From: Pilatotrama ljubarskyi
Taxonomy: Eukaryota > Basidiomycota > Agaricomycetes > Polyporales > Polyporaceae
Assembly: GCA_022385805.1 (NCBI GenBank)
Contig: MU277808.1
Span: 25,754-36,934, forward strand
Length of the DNA stretch: 11,181 nt
Reading direction: 5' to 3'
Shown here: piece by piece, positions 8,401 to 11,181 of the stretch
Position numbering within the stretch: the stretch's first letter is position 1
How the letters are laid out: every line of letters starts with the position of its first letter
Program-made: the position numbers and the translations under genes
The notes under the pieces: model-generated
The model's input: only the letters and a program-made list of their open reading frames with translations
Databases searched by the model: none
Told to the model about the DNA's origin: nothing

Positions 8401-11181
8401 GGACTCGGCACAGGCAGGCCACTCACACCGAGTGGACTGGATGCGCTACGGTGTCACTGAGCGAGCAACTCTGGGTCTGGCTGAAGATTACATTGGGCCC
8501 TTCTTCAAGACCTCGGTTTTGTGGCATAATGTGCTACACTTGGTTCCAGGTGAGCCTTCTAATATTCCGCATTTTTTGCAAATAGTCATACATTTTACAG
8601 GTGGCAAACTTCTATCCCTAGAGGCGTCTGCACGTACAAACTACCAGGCACCAGCACCAGCACCAGCCACTGCTCCTCAGGCAGCCATACCAGCTGTCAA
8701 CTTTGGTGCCTTAGCTGAAGAAGTTATCAGCCGCTTGGAACCAAGACTGGCTGCCTTAGAGCAACGGGTCCAAGCTACTGCAACAAGCCATGAAGTCAAA
8801 GGCATGTTCAGTGAGCTCAAAACTCTCCTGCAGGGTGCCCTTCAGCCTGCTTCTGCTGCTCCAGCCCCAGCACCCTCTGTTCACCAGCCACCACTCCCAA
8901 ATATCCAGGAAATGCCTGAACATCACAGGCAACGTCGCTCTCCCTCTCCAGGTATTATTAATAATATCTCTCAAATATTATATGCTCACCACAATATTCA
9001 GATGACCCTACAGAGGGCATGTACTATGACCCACCAGCCTCTACAGCCCCTCCACTATCTCTCCCAGCCCCAGCAGCCCCAAGTAAGCCTTCAATTTTAT
9101 TTCAGATAAATCTAAAGCTAATACAACCCTAAGTCCCCATGCCTACAGAGCAAGAAGCCTTGACAGCACTACGTCAGGTGCTCCAGAAGCCGGATGCCCA
9201 TTGGTCTAATGAAGGCCAAAGGCTGGCAGTCATGTCTGGCTTGGAATGGCAGAAGGACGTTGTCGTCATCCTTCCAACAGGCTCTGGCAAAAGTGCAGTG
9301 GTGGCGACTGTGGCCAAGCTGGAAAATCTCAAAATTACCGCTGTGCTGTGTCCGCTCAAGTCATTGCTTGCAGACTGGCAGCGCCGGCTTCAGCGTATTT
9401 CCTTCCCCTTCGAGGTCTTTTCTCCATCGTCACCCATCATCACTGGTCAGAAGCCTATTGTCCTTGTTTCCCTCGACGCCACCGATCGCGCTACCTGGCA
9501 CCAGGCTGTGGCCAGTCTTAGGCCAGAGATTCAGCTCAACCGCTACGTGGTGGATGAGGCCCATCTCATTCTGACTGAGGCGTCGTACCGAGAAGTCATG
9601 AGCCATGTCAAGGAGCTGCGTACTCATCGCGCTCAGCTTATGCTTCTGTCGGCCACCATTGCTCCCAAGTCCATACCTGCTCTGCGTACCGCCTTCAGCC
9701 TGGCCCCTGGTGACCTTACCCGGATCATTCGCGCCTCATCCAATCGTCCAGAGTTCGCCTTCCATATGCCCAACAAGGTTGCGCCACTCGACAAAACGGT
9801 ATGTATAAATTAGTCTAATCTTGTCAGTACAATGCTGAATGCTTGGCTGGTCCTCAGGCTCAGCTCATAGCAGCCAAGATCAGAAATGAAATGTTGGTGC
9901 TCAACACTGAAGAGCGGGTGCTGGTCTTCGTACAGAAGCTCGAACATGGTCATGTCATCTCTGCCGCCTTGGGTTGCGAGTTCTACCGTGGCAGCACCGA
10001 CACCAAGCTCAGCGACAAGCAGCGCGAGGCGATGGTCGACCACTGGCACTCTGGGGAACACAAGGTCATGGTCGCCACTGATGCCTTTGGGCCAGGCAAC
10101 GACTATCCACACGTTCGCATGGTCGCCTTTGTTGGTTCGCCCAAAGGTGTTGTCGACATGCTTCAAGCTGCTGGGCGTGGTGGGCGCGATGGGCGGAGGG
10201 TCAACATTCTGTTCTTCCCTCTTACTGGCGACAACCTGCCTGGCACAATCAACGACTCCCACCTCGGTCGTGACGAGCTGGTACCTGTGTTGAAGTCACC
10301 TCAGCTGCGTTGCTGGAGGGCCGTGTTCACTCAGTTTCTCGATGGTGTCGCTCATTCCTGCACTCAAAGCGACTACGACTGGAAGTGCCCCAAGTGCCGT
10401 GGTAGCAGCAAACTGGTGCGGCCTGCAGGCTGGATACGTCGAGAGGGCAACAAGACATTCCACATCACCCCCACTCTTCCCCCAGCACCACTCATTCTGC
10501 ACTCGGACATACTATCACCTCAAGTCGGCAGCACTCGCGCTCGTGCACCTTCGATCATGGCCCCCCTCCCTTCCAGCATTGGTGCAGTCATCGGCAATGG
10601 GCAAGCGTTTGCAGCTCAGGCTCAAGTTGCAAAGCGACTTCGAAGCGACCGTGATGCACAACTGCAACCGCTGGTAGACCGGATCAAGGCAGCAAATGGA
10701 GTCCTCAGTGGACACTGCGCATTCTGCCATGTGTACACTCAGCATGCAGTGGTACCCAAGCATGAGGGTGGGGGCATTATCCGGTGTCCAAGCCTTAAGG
10801 AGTTGATGAAGAAGACTGAGGGCAAGGCATGGAAGATATGTGCCTACTACCTGGACTGGAAGAAGCTGGTGAAGTATCAGAAGGGGGTGCAGGTTTGCTG
10901 GAAGTGCCATGTGCCCTTCCTTCATGACAGACTTCATGCAGCCAAGGAAGGGGGAGTGGATGGGTGTAACCCAGGACATGAGGATATGGTGATGCCAGTG
11001 GTGTACTGGGCATACTTGACAGAAGGGGTGAGGGAGGAACTGATGTCAGAGTTTAAGCAGAGTTGGGGAAGTGACTGGGCATATGCTGGATGGTTGGGGC
11101 AGAAGGAGAAGGGGGAGGAATTTGCTAATGTGACTAGAGTGTTTTTGTGGGTGGTGGAGGTGAAGCTAGGGAAGGGTAGGG
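5488..11181 (+). CDS. OrsD-type zinc finger / tyrosine-recombinase-like / RecQ helicase fusion protein, 3' partial (gene 2)
   Basis: Ten exons are proposed: 5488-5802, 5855-5890, 5955-6074, 6124-6875, 6927-7290, 7340-8549, 8601-8951, 9002-9082, 9134-9798 and 9858-11181. Introns are 49-64 bp with GT...AG ends, and all ten exons join in one frame to give at least 1739 residues, open at the window end. The first ATG is used; the ATG at 5539, just before the first finger, is an equally good start. An N-terminal C-x2-C-x10-H-x3-C finger covers residues 22-40 and is followed by a Cys/His cluster at 70-93. Then come an OrsD-like double C2H2 region, a tyrosine-recombinase-like domain, a coiled-coil linker and a RecQ core, each listed separately. 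Residues 1479-1739 hold further Cys pairs (1585/1588, 1645/1648) that may bind zinc. Helicases of this kind unwind DNA 3' to 5' using ATP. The combined architecture suggests nuclear DNA recombination or mobilisation. The alternative is two genes divided near 9130, the second starting with ATG at 9139. Confidence 0.8.
6157..6462 (+). other. OrsD/DUF3505-like double C2H2 region of gene 2
   Basis: Within gene 2, residues 182-202 read C-x2-C-x11-H-x4-H and residues 248-269 read C-x2-C-x12-H-x4-H, separated by about 45 residues. The first finger follows a Leu-Lys-rich lead-in, and the second follows Glu-Glu-Gly-Phe-Gly. This paired arrangement matches what I know of the fungal OrsD domain (named after orsD of the Aspergillus orsellinic acid cluster, whose biochemical role is unknown). 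DNA binding is inferred from the finger type. Confidence 0.75.
7880..8470 (+). other. Divergent tyrosine-recombinase-like catalytic domain of gene 2
   Basis: In gene 2, Arg733 (codon 7949-7951) sits in GRTTEL, like the box I R-x-x-E-L of tyrosine recombinases. Arg859 (8327-8329) in QKWRQ resembles the box II H-x-x-R with Gln in place of His. His890 (8420-8422) in AGHS is followed nine residues later by Tyr899 (8447-8449), the usual spacing between the last His/Trp and the nucleophilic Tyr in this superfamily. The gap from Arg859 to His890 is 31, longer than the typical 22-25. The assignment comes from motif order and spacing, not from an alignment, and the domain could be catalytically altered. 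Confidence 0.55.
8601..9082 (+). other. Ala/Pro-rich and coiled-coil linker of gene 2
   Basis: Exons 7 and 8 encode an Ala-Pro repeat (about residues 947-964), a heptad-like helix rich in Leu, Glu and Arg (about 967-1013) and a second Pro-rich stretch ending at the helicase exon. It separates the recombinase-like and helicase parts. The helix could drive dimerisation or tetramerisation. CpG content drops in this section compared with the domains on both sides. Confidence 0.6.
9163..10397 (+). other. RecQ-type DEAH helicase core of gene 2
   Basis: Visible motifs in gene 2 are a RecQ motif 0-like segment with Gln1105, Walker A PTGSGKS (1124-1130), motif Ia around CPLKSLL (1149-1155), DEAH (1217-1220) and SAT (1249-1251). 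After the intron at 9799-9857 come motif V ATDAFGPGNDYP (1371-1382) and motif VI QAAGRGGRDG (1401-1410), close to the canonical RecQ forms. Cys1450, Cys1466, Cys1475 and Cys1478 match the spacing of a RecQ zinc-binding subdomain. All residues needed for ATP hydrolysis appear present. It resembles the subtelomere-linked and transposon-like RecQ helicases of fungi more than the housekeeping BLM/Sgs1 type. Confidence 0.9.

Noticed and set aside
9810..10262. Antisense open frame of 150 residues over the helicase C-terminal half
   Set aside because: The sense strand here encodes RecQ motifs V and VI, so the antisense frame is a by-product.
5488..11181. Gene 2 as a Crypton or Starship captain (DUF3435-type) element
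   Set aside because: Those carry a tyrosine recombinase but, as far as I know, not an OrsD region fused to a RecQ helicase. The similarity is limited to the general catalytic pattern, and no element boundaries could be found in the window.

Overview
The window looks like a piece of a basidiomycete (probably Agaricomycete, mushroom-type) genome. Coding sequence is broken by many very short introns (48-59 bp, GT...AG, with CTGAC/CTAAC-like branch points). The proteins belong to fungal accessory or mobile-type families. There are no bacterial operon signals and no rRNA, tRNA or CRISPR array that I could recognise. The assignment rests on gene structure and family recognition only; no database was consulted.

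Layout. Positions 1-964 are non-coding. They hold inverted repeats, a tandem array of about five 35-bp hairpin-forming units (441-615), and two copies of a 43-bp quasi-palindromic element (692-734 and 808-850). Positions 965-4629 carry gene 1 on the + strand: seven exons that splice in frame into a 1118-residue protein. I do not recognise it. It has an ordered-looking N-terminal two thirds, a long Pro/Ser repeat region, a basic nuclear-localisation-like patch and an acidic C-terminus. Positions 4630-5487 are an AT-rich intergenic spacer with a third copy of the 43-bp element. From 5488 to the end of the window runs gene 2 on the + strand: ten exons, at least 1739 residues, with the 3' end outside the window. 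It joins an N-terminal Cys/His finger, an OrsD-type (DUF3505-like) double C2H2 region, a divergent tyrosine-recombinase-like catalytic domain, an Ala/Pro-rich and coiled-coil linker, a full RecQ-type DEAH helicase core and a Cys-rich C-terminal region.

How it may fit together. Gene 2 combines DNA binding, apparent strand-exchange chemistry and DNA unwinding in one polypeptide, which suggests a selfish or mobile DNA module rather than a housekeeping gene. Gene 1 lies upstream in the same direction and could be a partner or a passenger. Copies of the 43-bp element lie upstream of both genes and could be binding or recombination sites; this is inference.

Base composition is the other strong signal. 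Between 547 and 5029 I found only one CpG (at 1382), although gene 1 has an intact reading frame. The conserved core of gene 2 (about 6150-8515 and 9250-10720) is rich in CpG. After 10720 the same gene becomes almost CpG-free again. This is the expected trace of long-term cytosine methylation and deamination acting unevenly along the locus, with selection keeping gene 1 open.
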